Positions 43,875 through 52,757 of a stretch of DNA of 64,000 bases are shown piece by piece. Within the stretch, counting starts at the first letter, position 1; every line of letters starts with the position of its first letter. The DNA is taken from positions 38,817 through 102,816 of the forward strand of contig NZ_JAKNTW010000038.1 of the NCBI RefSeq assembly GCF_022213955.1. The letters are read 5' to 3'. The notes under the pieces were generated by a model. The model saw only the letters and a list, made by a program, of their open reading frames with translations. It had not been told where the DNA came from and did not search any database. Source of the stretch: Dolomitihabitans soli. Lineage in GTDB: Bacteria; Actinomycetota; Actinomycetes; Streptosporangiales; Streptosporangiaceae. The position numbers and the translations under genes were made by a program.

Positions 43875-44549
43875 TCACTCCTCACTCAGTACGCCGTCGG
43901 TGATCCGCACCCGCCGGGTGGCCCGGGTGCTCACCTCGTCCTCGTGCGTGATCACGACGAGGGTGAGCCCCTGCTCGCGCAACTCGTCGAACAGGTCGAG
44001 CAGCAGGCCCGTGTTCTGACTGTCGAGGTTGCCCGTCGGCTCGTCGCAGAGCAGCAGGGACGGCTCGCCGAGCAGCGCCCGGGCGATCGCGGCCCGCTGC
44101 CGCTCGCCGCCGGACAGCCGGTCGGGCAGGAACTCCAGGCGGTGCCCCAGCCCCACCTTCTCCAGCGCCTGTACGGCCCGGCCGCGCCGCCCTCGCCGCC
44201 GGTGCCGCCCGTAGATCTCGGCCAGCATCACGTTCTCCACGACCGTGCGCTGCGGCAGCAGGTGGAAGGACTGGAAGACGAACCCGATCCGGCTCCCGCG
44301 CAGCCGGGTCCGCGCCCCCTCCTTCATCGCCGTGGTCTCGATCCCGTCGAGCAAGTAGGAGCCCGAGGTGGGCCGGTCCAGCAGGCCCAGCGTGTTGAGC
44401 AGGGTGGACTTCCCCGACCCCGAGGGGCCCACGATGGCCACGTAGTCACCCCGCCCCACGCTCAGGGAGACCTCCGACAGGGCGTGTACCGGCGGTTCGG
44501 CCGGATACACCCGCGACACGTCCCGCAGCGCGATGACCGCGTCACCCAT
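43875..44549 (-). CDS. MacB-type ABC transporter ATP-binding protein
   Basis: A 224-residue ATPase. Walker A is GPSGSGKST, signature LSGGERQRAAIARAL, Walker B LLLCDEPTGNLD and H loop ITHED. Length and the FVFQSFHLLPQRTVVENV segment are those of LolD/MacB export ATPases. ATG 44547-44549 overlaps the end of the adaptor gene by eight bases, so the two are coupled. The permease partner is on the far side of the IS element. Confidence 0.92.
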   Translation of the reverse strand: MGDAVIALRDVSRVYPAEPPVHALSEVSLSVGRGDYVAIVGPSGSGKSTLLNTLGLLDRPTSGSYLLDGIETTAMKEGARTRLRGSRIGFVFQSFHLLPQRTVVENVMLAEIYGRHRRRGRRGRAVQALEKVGLGHRLEFLPDRLSGGERQRAAIARALLGEPSLLLCDEPTGNLDSQNTGLLLDLFDELREQGLTLVVITHEDEVSTRATRRVRITDGVLSEE

Positions 44550-46260
44550 TGCCGATCACGACGCGGTCGCCCTCCCGCAGGTCGCCGGTGATCTGGACCT
44601 GGCCGTCGGCGGTCAGGCCGGTGCGGACCTCGACGTCGCGGGTGCGGTCGGTGGCGTACTCCACCTGCACGCGGGGCCGGCCGTCGGCGGAGGTGACCAC
44701 GGCGGCCACCGGGACGGTGAGCACCTCGCCGTCCGTCTCGCCCACGGAGATCCGCACGGTGACCGGGACGCCGGCCAGGGCGCGCAGGCCCTTGGCGGCG
44801 GCAGGCGTGAGCAGGACGGGGACGGATCCGAGATCGGCGGAGTCCTCCTCGTCCTCCTTCTTCTCCTCCGCACCGGTTTCGGCCCCGGGACCGAACGCGG
44901 TCAGCCTGGCCGGGAACCGCTTGTCCTGCTCGGTCTCGATGACGGCCTTCATCCCGGTGCGCAGCAGCTCGGCCTCCTGGTCGTCGACCGACCCGGTGAC
45001 GGCGAAGGTCGAGCTGGTCACCGTGCCGACGGCACCCCCGACGGCCGCGCCCGCCTGCACCGAGGTCCGGTCGAGCCTGGCGGGTAGTTTCGGCAGGAAG
45101 ACGATCTCGCCGGGCGGGACGCTGACGCCGTAGGACTCGCGGTACTCCGCCAGGTTCGCCTTGGCGCGCGCCACGTTCCTCCCGCCGTTGACGATCTTCA
45201 ACCGGAGCGGGGCGGTCTCGCGGGCCTGCTTCAGCGCCTGATCGGCGGTGAGCACCGCCTCCTTCGCGGTCCGCACGGCCGTGCGCAGCTCCTCCAGCCG
45301 TTCGCCCCTGGCATCGGCCGCCTGCTCGGCGAAGAGCTCCAGGCTTGCCCGCGCGGCGGCCAGGTTCGCCCTGGCGTTGGACACCTTCAGCTCCAGCAGC
45401 CGTTTGTCGTCCTCCGGCTTCGCCGCCGCGAGTGCCTGCTCGGCGGCGGCCAGCTCCTCCTCGGCGCCGCGCAGGGCCCGGCCAAGCTCCTCGAACTGGC
45501 GGGCGTCCTCGGGGGCGACCTCCAGCGCCTCGGCCTCGTCGAGGTCGGCCTCGGCGGTGCGCAACTCGGCACGCGCGTTGCCGAGCTTCGTCTTCAGCAA
45601 CTTGACGTCCTTCGAGGCGGCCAGCGCCCTGCGGTCGGTGAGCAGGTCCTCCTCCGCGGTCTGTACGGCTTGGCGCAGCTGGTCGAGGGTCTGCCGGGCG
45701 GCCAGATCGGGTTCCTGCGCCCGGTAACCCCGCTTGCCGTACCAGCGCTGGACGGCCGCGGCGGTCGCGGCGTCGAACACACCCGACGCGGGCCCGCCGT
45801 ACCCCATCCTGCGCAGTGCCCGCTGGAGCTGGCGGACGTCGGCGCCGCTGGCGCCCGGCCCGATCGTCCGGTGCATCGGCACCGAACCCCGCAGCGTGAA
45901 CACCGGCCGGCCGTTGACCTCCATCAGGACCTTGCCTTCGGTGACCGTCCCTCGGCGTGGCGCTCGCGTGACCCGCTGGAGGGCCGGGCCGGCGGACGTT
46001 CCGGTGGCCGAGCCGCCGCCGACCACCCCGGCGAGCGAGATCGCCACCGGCGAGCCGTACTCCAGGGCGCCGTTGACCGCGACCGTGCTGGTCAGCTTGC
46101 GTTTGACGACCGGCGCGGTGACGAGGGAGGGCACGGGGGCCTGGCGGAGCGCGGCCTCGTCGGCAGGGGAGCGTAGTCGCGTGCCCAGGGCCCATCCCGC
46201 CCCGGCGATCACCACCACGCCGGCGACGACGGCGCCGAGCACCCGGCGTGGGGACCTCAA
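44542..46260 (-). CDS. HlyD/MacA-type adaptor with peptidoglycan-binding domain
   Basis: About 572 residues from TTG 46258-46260, which overlaps the lipoprotein stop (TTGA); GTG 46242 is the alternative. A transmembrane helix (VLGAVVAGVVVIAGAGWALG) is followed by a lipoyl-like beta region. A PG_binding_1 domain near residues 125-175 (GASGADVRQLQRALRRMGYG then GVFDAATAAAVQRWYGKRGY) comes next, and then a long Ala/Glu/Leu-rich coiled coil (about 180-370) with a C-terminal beta barrel. Gram-positive adaptors of this build link an export permease to the cell wall. An acidic EEKKEDEEDS loop is inserted near residue 465. Confidence 0.88.
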   Translation of the reverse strand: MRSPRRVLGAVVAGVVVIAGAGWALGTRLRSPADEAALRQAPVPSLVTAPVVKRKLTSTVAVNGALEYGSPVAISLAGVVGGGSATGTSAGPALQRVTRAPRRGTVTEGKVLMEVNGRPVFTLRGSVPMHRTIGPGASGADVRQLQRALRRMGYGGPASGVFDAATAAAVQRWYGKRGYRAQEPDLAARQTLDQLRQAVQTAEEDLLTDRRALAASKDVKLLKTKLGNARAELRTAEADLDEAEALEVAPEDARQFEELGRALRGAEEELAAAEQALAAAKPEDDKRLLELKVSNARANLAAARASLELFAEQAADARGERLEELRTAVRTAKEAVLTADQALKQARETAPLRLKIVNGGRNVARAKANLAEYRESYGVSVPPGEIVFLPKLPARLDRTSVQAGAAVGGAVGTVTSSTFAVTGSVDDQEAELLRTGMKAVIETEQDKRFPARLTAFGPGAETGAEEKKEDEEDSADLGSVPVLLTPAAAKGLRALAGVPVTVRISVGETDGEVLTVPVAAVVTSADGRPRVQVEYATDRTRDVEVRTGLTADGQVQITGDLREGDRVVIGNG

Positions 46261-47165
46261 TTCCGGAACCCCATGCCGAACTCCCGGTAGGCGCGCTGCT
46301 GCACGCTGAGCTCCGCGGGCAGGAATGCGAGGTAGAACTCCTTGCCGCACTCCAGGTCGTCGAGGGCGTCCTTGATCTCCCTGGCGAGGTACGGCCTGGC
46401 CTGGTCGGCGTTCAGGTCGGGTTCGTAGCGTGCGCCCTCCGGCTGCTCCAGCCGCTTGCGGGTGTCCTCGGGGATCTTCTCGCCGAGCGGCGCCTTCTCG
46501 TCGTTGAACCGCTTCGGGCCGCGCCCGGCCATCGCGGTCGGCTTGGTCGAGCCGATCGTGTAGCCCTTGGCCTTCAGGCAGGATCCCATCGCGGCGGCCA
46601 GTTCGGCGAGCCGCGGCTCGCCGTCGAGCTCCCGGGCGACGAGCTGCTTCGCCCTCGCGTCGGCCTGCTCGAAGCGGTCCATCATCGATTTGACGTCCTT
46701 GCCCAGCACCTTCTTCACGGCCTTGACGTAACAGCGATCGTGCGCGTCTTCGTAGGCGAGGGTCTGGGTCTTCGACAGCGAAGATCGGATCTTGAAGTTG
46801 GGGTTCACGACCTTCGGCTTGGCCGTCTCGTCCGGCTCGACCATGGGATTGTGGAACTCCTGCGGGTAGACGTAGATCGCGTAGATCCCGTAACCGTTCT
46901 TCTCCCGGAACCTCTTGATCGCCTCGTAGTCGCCGTTGCTCCGCCTGCGCGACTCGTCGGTCCCCTCGAAGAACGGCTCGACGTAGGGGACGTACTTGAA
47001 GCCCTGCTCCTTCATGCAGTCGGCGATCATCGTCTCGATGCGGCGCTCGGGTTCCTGTCCGGTCGGCGAGGGCTCCCGGCCGGCCTGCGTGGCGGTGTTT
47101 CCGCAGGCGGTGAGCAGGCCGAGCAACGCCACGGCCAGTGCCAGTGCCAGGGGGATTTTGGGCAT
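46257..47165 (-). CDS. Lipoprotein at the head of the ABC export operon
   Basis: A 302-residue lipoprotein (lipobox LLTAC, Cys21); ATG 47163-47165 has GAGG seven bases upstream. The soluble part is alpha-helical and charged, with four further Cys residues (ADCMKEQGF, DRCYVKAV, GSCLKAKGY, LECGKEF). The repeated C-x-K-x-x-G-(F/Y) pattern suggests an internal duplication. No known family is recognised. It is the first gene of the operon lipoprotein-adaptor-ATPase-(IS)-permease and overlaps the adaptor start by four bases, so it may be an accessory or the exported cargo sensor. Confidence 0.8.
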   Translation of the reverse strand: MPKIPLALALAVALLGLLTACGNTATQAGREPSPTGQEPERRIETMIADCMKEQGFKYVPYVEPFFEGTDESRRRSNGDYEAIKRFREKNGYGIYAIYVYPQEFHNPMVEPDETAKPKVVNPNFKIRSSLSKTQTLAYEDAHDRCYVKAVKKVLGKDVKSMMDRFEQADARAKQLVARELDGEPRLAELAAAMGSCLKAKGYTIGSTKPTAMAGRGPKRFNDEKAPLGEKIPEDTRKRLEQPEGARYEPDLNADQARPYLAREIKDALDDLECGKEFYLAFLPAELSVQQRAYREFGMGFRN

Positions 47166-47240
47166 GCGAAACCTCGGTTCGTGGGCAGGGGTGTGAAAGG
47201 GCGCGCCGGAGGTGCCGGCGCCGCCCGTGTCCGAGAAGGG

Positions 47241-48149
47241 TCAGAGCAGGATGTGCCGCCGGGCCCGGTGGGTCACCGCGACGGCGGCGGCGGTCAGGAA
47301 GACGAGCAGGCCCCAGTGCGCCAGGTCCTGGCGGGTGGCGTAGGCGAGGCCCTCGGCGAGTTCGGCGAACTCCGCCGCCAGGTAGACCCCGGCGGCGATC
47401 GCCCAGCGCGGATCGCCGTTGACGTGAGCGGCCCAGACGGCCAGGAGCAGCAGTGTGATCTCCAGGGCGATCCTGCCCGGCGTGCCCGTGGGCTCCGCGA
47501 CGGACCAGGTCTCCGTGTTCGCGCCCGCGAGCAGCGGCACCGCCGGCCACCACCGCCACGAGCGTTTCGGCGACGGCCCCGCCCGTACGGCGAGCGTCGC
47601 CAGGCCGAGGAAGATCACCGCGTAGGCGGCCACCGGTGCGATGGGACCACCCCCGGCGAACAGCGCGGGACCGCCCCAGACCGAGTCGGGGAAGATCGGC
47701 AACAGGGTCTCGTCCAGCCACGGGTAACCCACCGCGATGGCGCACACCTTGGTCGCGACGAGCACGACGAGCGGAAGCGCGAGCCGTACCCGCCCGCGTA
47801 TGACGGCCCAGGTGGTGACCCCCGACAACGCCACCCACAACGGGATCGAGCCGGCATAGGGGACCAGCGACGCGAAGCACGCCACGGCGAGCGCGGTGAC
47901 ACCGAGGTGGATCCCGTCGTCCCAGGCGGGCCCCCGCGCGGCCTGGATCATACGGGTCCGCAGCCCGCCGGCGACCAGCGCCGCGGACTCGGTGGGGGAG
48001 GGCGCGGAGCGGAGGGGCTCGGCGGTCTCCATGAGGGTGGCGATCAGCTCCTCGCCGTGCCCGGAACGGTAGTCCGGCGGGTAGGCCACGAGCAGTCGCC
48101 GGTAGCGCCGTTCGAGCACACGGGCGGATGAAGTCGTCCCGACGGTCAC
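47241..48149 (-). CDS. PadR-associated multi-pass membrane protein
   Basis: A 302-residue protein from GTG 48147-48149, overlapping the PadR stop (GTGA). Residues 8-40 are a cytosolic segment (VLERRYRRLLVAYPPDYR then HGEELIATLME), the permease-prefix motif often fused to or paired with ABC permeases in actinobacteria. Seven or so hydrophobic helices fill residues 75-300. Its function is unknown; such genes are nearly always controlled by an adjacent PadR regulator, as here. Confidence 0.8.
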   Translation of the reverse strand: MTVGTTSSARVLERRYRRLLVAYPPDYRSGHGEELIATLMETAEPLRSAPSPTESAALVAGGLRTRMIQAARGPAWDDGIHLGVTALAVACFASLVPYAGSIPLWVALSGVTTWAVIRGRVRLALPLVVLVATKVCAIAVGYPWLDETLLPIFPDSVWGGPALFAGGGPIAPVAAYAVIFLGLATLAVRAGPSPKRSWRWWPAVPLLAGANTETWSVAEPTGTPGRIALEITLLLLAVWAAHVNGDPRWAIAAGVYLAAEFAELAEGLAYATRQDLAHWGLLVFLTAAAVAVTHRARRHILL

Positions 48150-48484
48150 GCGAACGCCGATCCGGGAAGCGTGCGCCCGGTCACCACCGAGGCGGCCTGC
48201 TGCATCCGCAGCGCCTCCGCGGCGACCAGGGTGCCGCCCTCGTCGGTGAGCCGGAAGTAACGCCTGGGCCTGCCGTCGACGACCTCCTCGCGTTCCACCG
48301 CGATCAGCCCGTTGGCGGCCAGTCTGTCGAGCGCCCCGTACAGCGTGCCGACGGGTAGTTTCACCCGGTTCTCCGACAGCGCGAGGACCTGTTTGATGAT
48401 GCCGTGCCCGTGCAGCGGGCCGTCGAGGAGAGCCGCCAGGATGAAGAACGTCGGCTCGCTGACGGCAGGTGATCCCTTTGCCAT
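48146..48484 (-). CDS. PadR family transcriptional regulator
   Basis: A 112-residue regulator. ATG 48482-48484 (MAKGSPAVSEP) is favoured over ATG 48494-48496, because the latter lies inside the operator. The winged helix is EPTFFILAALLDGPLHGHGI, KLPVGTLYGALDRLAANGLI, and the wing RRYFRLTDEG. It is followed by a short helix for dimerisation. PadR proteins usually repress their own operon until a ligand binds. The stop codon overlaps the next gene, so regulator and membrane protein are co-expressed. Confidence 0.92.
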   Translation of the reverse strand: MAKGSPAVSEPTFFILAALLDGPLHGHGIIKQVLALSENRVKLPVGTLYGALDRLAANGLIAVEREEVVDGRPRRYFRLTDEGGTLVAAEALRMQQAASVVTGRTLPGSAFA

Positions 48485-48490
48485 ACCGCC

Positions 48491-48519
48491 GACCATACTT
48501 CGTGCGGCGAAGTATGGTC
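48491..48519. promoter_or_regulatory. PadR operator, 12-bp perfect inverted repeat
   Basis: GACCATACTTCG (48491-48502) and CGAAGTATGGTC (48508-48519) are exact inverted copies with a five-base spacer. The ATAC...GTAT core fits PadR binding sites. It lies six bases upstream of the preferred padR start, so the regulator would repress itself and the coupled membrane protein. Confidence 0.8.
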
Positions 48520-48550
48520 AATCCGGACGGAGAGCCGGACCAGGCCGGGG

Positions 48551-48835
48551 TCAGGCGCCCGCCGGCTCTCCCGCGTCGAGATCCCTGGCCAGCAGGTCGG
48601 CGAGGGCGGCCAGGGCCTCCTCCGCGCCGGGCCCCTCGGCGTCGAGCGTCACGACCGCGCCGTGCGTGGCGCCCAGCGCGAGTACGGCGAGCATGCTGTT
48701 GGCCGGGACCGGGTCGCCGTCGCCCACCCGGATCCGGACGGCGACCTCGTGTTTCGCCGCCGCCCTGACGAAGATCTTGGCGGGCCTGGCGTGCAGGCCG
48801 CTGCTGGAGGCGATGGCAACGGTTCTCGTCGGCAT
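48551..48835 (-). CDS. ptsH: Phosphocarrier protein HPr
   Basis: A 94-residue HPr. The active-site motif GLHARPA contains His15, phosphorylated by enzyme I. The regulatory-serine segment reads NSMLAVLALGA with Ser47. It passes phosphate to the IIA protein encoded two genes upstream in the same operon. Enzyme I is not in the window. Confidence 0.95.
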   Translation of the reverse strand: MPTRTVAIASSSGLHARPAKIFVRAAAKHEVAVRIRVGDGDPVPANSMLAVLALGATHGAVVTLDAEGPGAEEALAALADLLARDLDAGEPAGA

Positions 48836-48857
48836 GGCGACTTCCCTTCCAGAGGGT

Positions 48858-49889
48858 TCAGGGTTCGACGGTGACCTTGATCGCCTCGCCGCGGCTGACG
48901 ATGCCGATCCCGTCGAGGACCTGCTCCAGCGGGAGGCGGTGAGTGATCAGGTCGCCCACGGGCACGGCTCCCGTGGCGATGAGCTGGAGTGCCCGGGCAT
49001 TGTGCGACGGGCTCGAACCGTTCGCACCGATGATCATCAGCTCCCGGTAGTGCACCAGGTTGGAGTCGAGCTCGATGATCGGCGCGTCCTTGGGCAGACC
49101 GCCGAAGAAACTGATCCTGCCCCGGCGGGCGGCCAGCTGGATCGCCTGCTGCTGGGCGGCGCCCGAGGCCGCCGCCGTGACCACCACGTCCGCGCCTTTG
49201 CCGCCGGTCAGCTTCAGCGCCGCCTCCACCACGTCGGTCTGGTCGCCGCGGATCGCCTCGTCCGGCGCGACCAGGTCGGCGGCCATGGCCAGCCGCTCGG
49301 GATTGATGTCGGCCAGGAAGACCCGCGCCGCGCCGCGCGCCCTGGCCAGCCGTACGTGCAGGCAGCCGATCGGGCCGGAGCCGATGATCACCACGTCGTC
49401 GCCCGTGCCGACGCCGGCCAGTTCCTGGCCGTTGAGCACGCAGGCCAGCGGCTCGGCCACCGACGCCTCCGCGAACCCGACCCCCTCGGGGATCCGGTTG
49501 AGGCCGTCGACGGCGAGCACCTTGGCCGGCACGACCATGAACTCGGCGAAGCCGCCGTCGTAGTGGTAGCCCATCGATTCCTGGTTCTCGCACACCGTCA
49601 TCCGGCCCCGGCGGCACTCCCCGCAGCGGCCGCAGGGGATGGCGGCGATCACCTGGACCCGGTCGCCGGGACGCCAGCCCGCGGGGCCCGCGACGACCTC
49701 TCCGGCGATCTCGTGCCCCATCACCCTCGGCGGCCTGATGTGATGGTGGCCGTGCTTGTAGATCTTGGCGTCGGTGCCGCAGGTGGAGCAGTCGCGGACC
49801 CGGATCTTGACCTCGCCGGGGCCCGCGACCGGCTCGGGGGCGTCCTCCACGCGGATGTCGCCGGGCGCGTGGAAACGGGCGACCTTCAT
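48858..49889 (-). CDS. Zinc-dependent medium-chain polyol (phosphate) dehydrogenase
   Basis: A 343-residue dehydrogenase from ATG 49887-49889, overlapping the IIA stop (ATGA). The catalytic zinc residues are Cys in CSTCGTDAK and His-Glu in GHEIAGEVV. The structural zinc loop has CGRCGECRRGRMTVC with four Cys. The NAD motif is VVIIGSGPIGCLHVRLA. It resembles sorbitol and galactitol-1-phosphate dehydrogenases. In the operon it would oxidise the phosphorylated polyol delivered by the PTS to a ketose phosphate, which the PfkB kinase could then phosphorylate. Confidence 0.88.
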   Translation of the reverse strand: MKVARFHAPGDIRVEDAPEPVAGPGEVKIRVRDCSTCGTDAKIYKHGHHHIRPPRVMGHEIAGEVVAGPAGWRPGDRVQVIAAIPCGRCGECRRGRMTVCENQESMGYHYDGGFAEFMVVPAKVLAVDGLNRIPEGVGFAEASVAEPLACVLNGQELAGVGTGDDVVIIGSGPIGCLHVRLARARGAARVFLADINPERLAMAADLVAPDEAIRGDQTDVVEAALKLTGGKGADVVVTAAASGAAQQQAIQLAARRGRISFFGGLPKDAPIIELDSNLVHYRELMIIGANGSSPSHNARALQLIATGAVPVGDLITHRLPLEQVLDGIGIVSRGEAIKVTVEP

Positions 49890-50347
49890 TTCTCGGTGTC
49901 CTCTCCGGCGGTGGGGAGCAGCAGTTCGAGCACCTGGCCGACCTCGGTGGCCGCGCGCAGTGCCCGCGCGCTGCCGGGGTCGAGCAGGATCCGGGCCAGC
50001 TCCGAGAGCAGGCGCACGTGGCCGTCGCCCTTGGCGGCGATGCCGACGCACACCGTCACCCGTTCGCCGTCCCAGTCGACCCCGCCGGGGAAGCGCAGCA
50101 CGCAGATCGCGTCGTGGTGCACGACGTCCTTGCCGGCGAGGGTGCCGTGCGGAATCGCCACCCCCTCGCCGACGTAGGTGGAGATCGACCGCTCACGGTC
50201 GAGCATGGTCGCGATGTACGGCTCGGCGACCGCGCCGGTCTCCAGCAGGGCACGGCCGCACTGGCGGATCGCGTCGTCGCGGTCCGCCGCCGTCTCGTCG
50301 AGCCGGACGGCCCTCGGATCGAGCGGGAGCGGCGCCGTCTCAGGCAT
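49886..50347 (-). CDS. PTS enzyme IIA, mannitol/fructose type
   Basis: A 153-residue IIA protein. The phospho-accepting His67 is in GVAIPHGT, and the ERSISTYVGEGVAIPH stretch is the family signature. Its start overlaps the IIB stop by eight bases and its stop overlaps the dehydrogenase start, so translation is coupled along the operon. It receives phosphate from HPr and passes it to IIB Cys16. Confidence 0.93.
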   Translation of the reverse strand: MPETAPLPLDPRAVRLDETAADRDDAIRQCGRALLETGAVAEPYIATMLDRERSISTYVGEGVAIPHGTLAGKDVVHHDAICVLRFPGGVDWDGERVTVCVGIAAKGDGHVRLLSELARILLDPGSARALRAATEVGQVLELLLPTAGEDTEK

Positions 50348-50648
50348 CGACGGTGCCGCCGCTCTTGATGGTGCTGATCAGCTTGGTGACCGCCGGGTCG
50401 CCGATGAAGACCTGGAACGGCACGAGCACCCTGCCCGGCGCGCTCTTGCGGGCCCGGTCGGCCAGGCCGACGTGGCAGAGGATCACGTCGGCGTCGTCGG
50501 GGATGGAGTTCACGGGGGTGTGCTCGACCTGGATCTGCGTTCCCTTGAGCTGTTTGCGCACCTGGCTGGCCAGCATCACGCTGCTGCCCATGCCCGCGTC
50601 GCAGGCCACGATGATCTTGCGGATGTCCTTGCTCTCGATGCTGGCCAT
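50340..50648 (-). CDS. PTS enzyme IIB, mannitol type
   Basis: A 102-residue IIB domain. The ATG at 50646-50648 is preferred (AAGGAGG ten bases upstream); ATG 50655-50657 overlaps the IIC stop. The phosphocysteine is Cys16 in IVACDAGMGSS, the mannitol-class signature. The domain is separate from IIC, unlike the fused MtlA of enteric bacteria. Confidence 0.92.
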   Translation of the reverse strand: MASIESKDIRKIIVACDAGMGSSVMLASQVRKQLKGTQIQVEHTPVNSIPDDADVILCHVGLADRARKSAPGRVLVPFQVFIGDPAVTKLISTIKSGGTVDA

Positions 50649-50653
50649 GAGGG

Positions 50654-51769
50654 TCATGCCTCCTTGGTGACGGGTTGCTGGGCGTCGGTCTCCGCTGCCG
50701 TCTCGTCCTGGGCCTCCTGCCTGGCGCCCCGGCCGAAGCCGAGCAGCGCCGCGGCGACCAGGAACGAGACCCCGGTGGCGACGAGGATGCCGGCGATGAC
50801 ACCGAGCCAGCCGCCCCTCGGGGTGACCGCCAGGAAGGCGAAGATGCTTCCGGGCGACGGGGTGGCGACCAGGCCGGAGCCGGTGATCAGGAACACGAAC
50901 ACGCCTGCGGCGCCGCCCGCGATCACGGCGAGGATCAGTCGCGGCTTCATGAGCACGTAGGGGAAGTAGATCTCGTGGATGCCGCCGAAGAAGTGGATGA
51001 TCATCGCGGCCGGGGTGCTGGGACGCAGCGGGCGGGGGCCGAAGAACAGGTAGGCCAGGAGCAGCCCGAGCCCGGGGCCGGGATTCGACTCCAGCATGTA
51101 CAGGATCGACTTGCCGGTCTCCGCGGCCTGTGCCACGCCGAGCGGCCCCAGTACGCCGTGGTTGATGGCGTTGTTCAGGAACAGCACCTTGGCCGGCTCG
51201 ATCAGCACCGACGCCACCGGCAGCAGCTGGTTGCTCACCAGCCAGTCGACGCCGTTCCCCGCCACCTCGGTGATGGTCCTGACGATCGGCCCGATGCCCC
51301 AGGCGCCGAGCAGGGCCATCGCGGCTCCCACGATGCCGGCGGTGAAGTTGTCCACCAGCATCTCGAACCCGGGCTTGATCCGGTCCTCGGTCAGGGCGTC
51401 GATCCGCTTCAGCAGGTAGGCGGCGAGCGGGCCGATGATCATGGCGCCGAGGAACATCGGGGTGTCCGCGCCCACGATCACGCCCATGGTGGCCACGGCG
51501 CCGACGACGGCCCCGCGCTGTTCGTGGACCATCCGGCCGCCGGTGTAGCCGATCAGGATGGGCAGCAGGAACTTGATGATCGGGTCGACCAGCGCGGCGA
51601 ACGACTCGTTCGGCAGCCATCCGGTGGGGATGAACAACGCGGTGATCAGACCCCAGGCGATGAACGCGCCGATGTTGGGCATGATCATGCCGGCGAGATG
51701 TCCGCCGATCCGCTGGATGGTGGCCTTCGTTCCGGTCCCCTGGACCGTGGGGGTGTAGCCGTTGGCCAT
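50654..51769 (-). CDS. PTS enzyme IIC, mannitol type
   Basis: A 371-residue membrane permease. ATG 51767-51769 has AAGGAG eight bases upstream. About eight to ten hydrophobic segments are seen, with the mannitol-class motifs GYTGGRMVHEQRG, NNAINHGVLGPLG and GGIHEIYFPYVL, whose GIHE glutamate binds substrate. It carries the sugar alcohol across the membrane while IIB phosphorylates it. The soluble C-terminal tail ends in acidic residues, with no fused IIB. Confidence 0.94.
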   Translation of the reverse strand: MANGYTPTVQGTGTKATIQRIGGHLAGMIMPNIGAFIAWGLITALFIPTGWLPNESFAALVDPIIKFLLPILIGYTGGRMVHEQRGAVVGAVATMGVIVGADTPMFLGAMIIGPLAAYLLKRIDALTEDRIKPGFEMLVDNFTAGIVGAAMALLGAWGIGPIVRTITEVAGNGVDWLVSNQLLPVASVLIEPAKVLFLNNAINHGVLGPLGVAQAAETGKSILYMLESNPGPGLGLLLAYLFFGPRPLRPSTPAAMIIHFFGGIHEIYFPYVLMKPRLILAVIAGGAAGVFVFLITGSGLVATPSPGSIFAFLAVTPRGGWLGVIAGILVATGVSFLVAAALLGFGRGARQEAQDETAAETDAQQPVTKEA

Positions 51770-51815
51770 CTGAAGCGCTCCTTCCGGGGTGAGGACGGGG
51801 GGTGGTACGCCGTTG

Positions 51816-52757
51816 TCAGCCCCCGGACCGCAACGGCAGTGCCGGGTCCACCGGTGTGATGCGGACCCGATCGCGATGGATGTCGGCGGGCGACGGCATC
51901 CGGCTGCCCGGCAGGCCCACCGCGGCGGTCGCCCAGGCCAGCCCTTCCACCAGTGCGGATTCCCCGCGTGCGCCCGCCGCCAGGAACCCGGCGAGCATGG
52001 CGTCACCCGCCCCGACCGTGCTGCGCGGCTCGGGAACGGGACACCTGCCGTAACTGACCCGTTCGTCCTGGAGGAGCACGGCGCCGTCGGGGCCGAGGCT
52101 GACGAGCACGGTGCCGGCGCCCATCGCCCGCAGCGTGCGCGCCCCCGCGATCGCGTCGCCGAGACAGGTGATCGGCGATCCGGTGACCTCCGCGAGTTCC
52201 TCGCGGTTCGGCTTGATCAGAGCGGGCCGCGCCGCCACCGCCGCGACCAGCGCCGGCCCGCTGGTGTCGATCGCGACGTGGATGCCCGCGCCGGCGAACC
52301 TCCGGCACAGCCGGGCGTAGACGTCGGCGGGCACCTCCGGCGGAAGGCTGCCCGAGGCGACCACCCAGTCGGCGTGGCGGGCCGCGCCGAGTACCGCCTC
52401 GGCCACCGTGTCCAGGTCGGCCGCGGACAGCGCGGTGCCCGGCTCGTTGATCTTCGTCACGGTCCCGTCGGGCTCGGCCAGCGAGATGTTGGACCGGGTC
52501 ACGCCCGCGACCCGCACGGTGATCATGTCGATGCCCTCGCCGGACAGCAGGCTGATCAGCCTGCGCCCCTCGTCTCCGCCGTACGGCACGACCGCGCACG
52601 ACCTGACCTTGTTGGCCAGCAGCGCGCGGGAGACGTTGACGCCCTTGCCGCCGGGGTCGAGGTGCGCCGCCCCCGCTCTGATCACCGCCCCTCTCCTCAG
52701 CGCGCTCACCTCGATCGTGCGGTCGAGGCTCGGGTTGAGCGTCAGCGTGAGGATCAT
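51816..52757 (-). CDS. PfkB family kinase, 1-phosphofructokinase type
   Basis: A 313-residue sugar-phosphate kinase from ATG 52755-52757, overlapping the DeoR stop (ATGA). LTLNPSLDRTIEV, LDPGGKGVNVSRAL, the GGDEGR segment, KPNREEL and the catalytic STVGAGDAMLAGFL match FruK/LacC enzymes, which phosphorylate fructose 1-phosphate, tagatose 6-phosphate or similar ketose phosphates. With a mannitol-type IIC and a polyol dehydrogenase, the likely substrate is the ketose phosphate made in this pathway; which one is not decided by sequence. It is followed by 46 bases before IIC. Confidence 0.9.
   Translation of the reverse strand: MILTLTLNPSLDRTIEVSALRRGAVIRAGAAHLDPGGKGVNVSRALLANKVRSCAVVPYGGDEGRRLISLLSGEGIDMITVRVAGVTRSNISLAEPDGTVTKINEPGTALSAADLDTVAEAVLGAARHADWVVASGSLPPEVPADVYARLCRRFAGAGIHVAIDTSGPALVAAVAARPALIKPNREELAEVTGSPITCLGDAIAGARTLRAMGAGTVLVSLGPDGAVLLQDERVSYGRCPVPEPRSTVGAGDAMLAGFLAAGARGESALVEGLAWATAAVGLPGSRMPSPADIHRDRVRITPVDPALPLRSGG

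Noticed and set aside
44542..47880. One 1112-codon minus-strand protein containing the HlyD adaptor.
   Set aside because: Only the last 572 codons have adaptor character; the earlier part runs through the lipoprotein and membrane protein genes in the wrong frame.
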